From NCBI GenBank assembly GCA_003255065.1, contig QAOA01000289.1, positions 1,518,945 to 1,582,944 of the forward strand: 64,000 bases of DNA, in the 5' to 3' direction. The translations under genes were made by a program, and so were the position numbers. The notes beneath the pieces were generated by a model that saw only the letters and a program-made list of their open reading frames with translations, did no database searches and was not told the origin of the DNA. Origin of the DNA: Cercis canadensis (Eukaryota; Streptophyta; Magnoliopsida; Fabales; Fabaceae). Position 1 is the stretch's first letter. Each line of letters begins with the position of its first letter. Shown in pieces: positions 62,751 through 64,000 of the stretch.

Positions 62751-63193
62751 CTTCAGATTCAAAAGGGATAGCAGAGTTAACAGAACCAACAAAAATCGCA
62801 TGAATTTTTTTGCAAAAGTAGCTGTAAATGATATAACAAGGACAAGCTCAAAATTTTTGCTCAATGAACTAAATTCCCTTCTTAAAGTATTAGCTTTCGA
62901 TGTATCTTGAATTAGGCTTTTGCTTATTTTCCTTTTTCTCTGATTTCACATTCCTCAACATGCAAGACAAAACATTTAACATATTCATTTCCAGCCTTAT
63001 GCTAAACATTATAGACCAGTGCAATTTCCATTCCCACACATTAGTTGCTGCAACCAATTCAGAAAATGGCAGAGATATCAAATAGGCAAAAGGCAGGAAA
63101 ACACGTTTCCTTATTCAATATGCATATCAATGAATTGAGCAGAGATACCCACAATAGTTTTCATATCAGTGTAGAACACTAACTATATGTACA

Positions 63194-63474
63194 GAGGAAC
63201 ATGATGCCGACGCTGCTTCCTTCTTCCTTGTTTCAGAAAATGTAAATGGGGGGAAGGGTTCAAGGGTAGAAGAAAGATTACCTAACTCAATATCAAAACT
63301 AAAACATAAACCAGATACCCATATCCTAGCTCAGTGATGCAATCAAACAGAGAAACATCAGAGGCACAAAAAATTAGCAATCAAACAGAGGAACATGTGC
63401 CGACACTACTTCGTTCTTCCTTGTTTCAGAAAATGTATATGGGGAGACGGGTTCGAGGGTAGAAGAAAGATTAC
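63194..63474. repeat. Direct duplication of about 88 bp near the right end of the TIR element
   Basis: 63194-63283 (starting GAGGAACATGATGCCGACGC) recurs diverged at 63387-63474. Both copies end AGAAGAAAGATTACCT, the second being the donor-side flank of the exon-like stretch to its right. Confidence 0.75.
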
Positions 63475-63475
63475 C

Positions 63476-63585
63476 TGGAAGTGGACTGCGGAGCAATGAG
63501 TGACGGTGATGGCAATCGGTGACGGCGATCGATGACGTCGAGGTTGGGTTCTGAAATGAAGGGAGGCGGAGGCGGAGGCATAGCC
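63476..63585 (-). other. Possible first exon of a chimeric transcript
   Basis: On the minus strand a GC-rich stretch opens with ATG near 63583 and reads MPPPPPPFISEPNLDVIDRR. It ends at a GT donor (GGTAATC) near 63474. It has the look of a 5' exon just inside the right TIR, positioned to splice toward the KH exon. No family was recognised, and a pure 5' untranslated region is equally possible. Confidence 0.3.
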
Positions 63586-63734
63586 GAGAGACGCGTAGAG
63601 AAGAAAGGAGAGTCTCGAGTTTGTGTGGGATAGAGGTGAGGAATTTTCAAAAATGTGAAGGGGTATAATAGTCATTAGCATAGATTTCCTCTCCAAACCC
63701 TCCAATTTGGAGGAACACGGAAGTTGTTCAAAAA

Positions 63735-63869
63735 AGGATTCCGGGGGTTACAATTTTTCCCCTTGTTTCCTTTCCTTTTTCAAGTTAGATCTCCCAAACA
63801 AAGGAGAGGATCACATTATTCCTCTCCTCTCCTCTCCTCTCCCTTCTAAAAATACTCCCAAACACACCC
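63735..63869 (-). repeat. Right terminal inverted repeat
   Basis: Read on the minus strand from 63869 it begins GGGTGTGTTTGGGAG, then GAGAGGAGAGG repeats, then CCTCTCCTTTGTTTGG, matching the left end in order with substitutions and length differences in the purine tract. Confidence 0.65.
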
Positions 63870-63870
63870 T

Positions 63871-64000
63871 AAGGGTGTGCTTTGTGGGAGTAAAAATGAG
63901 TTACGTATTTAGACATAAGTACTTTGCATCCACACTCGTTATATAGTACTCCTTCACTTTTTTTCCTCCCATTTCCATTCCTACTAAGCAGTAGCACATT
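63871..64000 (+). mobile_element. Start of another TIR-like element, cut by the window end
   Basis: Immediately right of the 6-kb element the sequence begins AGGGTGTGCTTTGTGGGAG, again of the GGGTGTG...GGGAG type seen in plant TIR transposons and MITEs. The far end lies outside the window, so this is only a suggestion. Confidence 0.3.

Larger units (their letters stand above)
57795..63869. mobile_element. 6-kb TIR DNA transposon, non-autonomous, with captured gene pieces
   Basis: Left end starts GGGTCTGTTTGAGAG; the right end read in reverse starts GGGTGTGTTTGGGAG. Both continue with a GAGAGGAGAGG-rich tract and then CCTCTCCTTTGTTTGG, so inverted similarity extends for about 100 bases. The flanking triplets are TCA on the left and TAA on the right, close to the TNA duplication of PIF/Harbinger elements; the terminal bases also fit that superfamily. 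No DDE transposase is visible. Inside are a KH-domain exon, coding relics and three direct duplications, all listed separately. An hAT-like alternative is possible because of the CAGGG at the left end, but no 8-bp duplication is seen. Confidence 0.55.

Noticed and set aside
1-64000. tRNA, rRNA, CRISPR arrays or known microRNA precursors
   Set aside because: tRNA-like boxes found here lack a full cloverleaf and belong to SINE-like units; no rRNA or CRISPR structure was seen and none of the common conserved plant miRNA sequences was spotted by eye.

Overview
The window is nuclear DNA of a flowering plant, most likely a eudicot. The protein-coding genes are plant-specific families, they are split by many introns with GT/AG borders, and they sit in very AT-rich spacers full of degenerate transposon debris. 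The species cannot be named from the sequence. Fifteen isolated N characters mark contig joins. About nine of them lie between near-identical direct repeats, some differing at a few bases, which looks like unmerged allelic contig ends of a heterozygous genome.

Six host genes are supported by exon-by-exon reading. On the minus strand, from the left edge, lie an ERECTA-family receptor kinase of the ERL1/ERL2 type (25 exons seen, kinase end outside the window), the CHORD-domain co-chaperone RAR1 (five exons, complete) and a cation/proton antiporter of the KEA4/5/6 group (20 exons, complete). On the plus strand follow a plastid/mitochondrial NEET CDGSH iron-sulphur protein (two exons), an intronless GT47 xyloglucan galactosyltransferase of the XLT2 type, and an ATS3-like secreted PLAT-domain protein (three exons). 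These genes do not form one pathway: they cover stomatal and organ patterning, NLR immunity, endomembrane K+/pH balance, Fe-S/ROS balance, cell-wall xyloglucan and seed/secretory functions. Their order is informative. It interleaves two Arabidopsis neighbourhoods, ERL1/XLT2/ATS3 (AT5G622xx) and RAR1/KEA5/NEET (AT5G517xx), so the window may preserve an older undivided order.

The 6.9-17.8 kb spacer is an AT-rich desert with palindromic MITE-like units, a field of short hairpins, SINE-like heads and one unexplained GC-rich island. A 520-bp foldback element lies just upstream of RAR1. A broken Ty1/copia element sits antisense in KEA intron 7. The 42.9-50.4 kb spacer holds a well-bounded tRNA-derived SINE, exon-like duplicated fragments and a second GC-rich island.

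The right end (about 57.8-63.87 kb) is framed by long inverted repeats and looks like a 6-kb non-autonomous TIR DNA transposon. It contains an intact-looking exon of a KH/STAR RNA-binding gene and other coding relics on the minus strand. This gene-capturing composite is the most unusual structure in the window.
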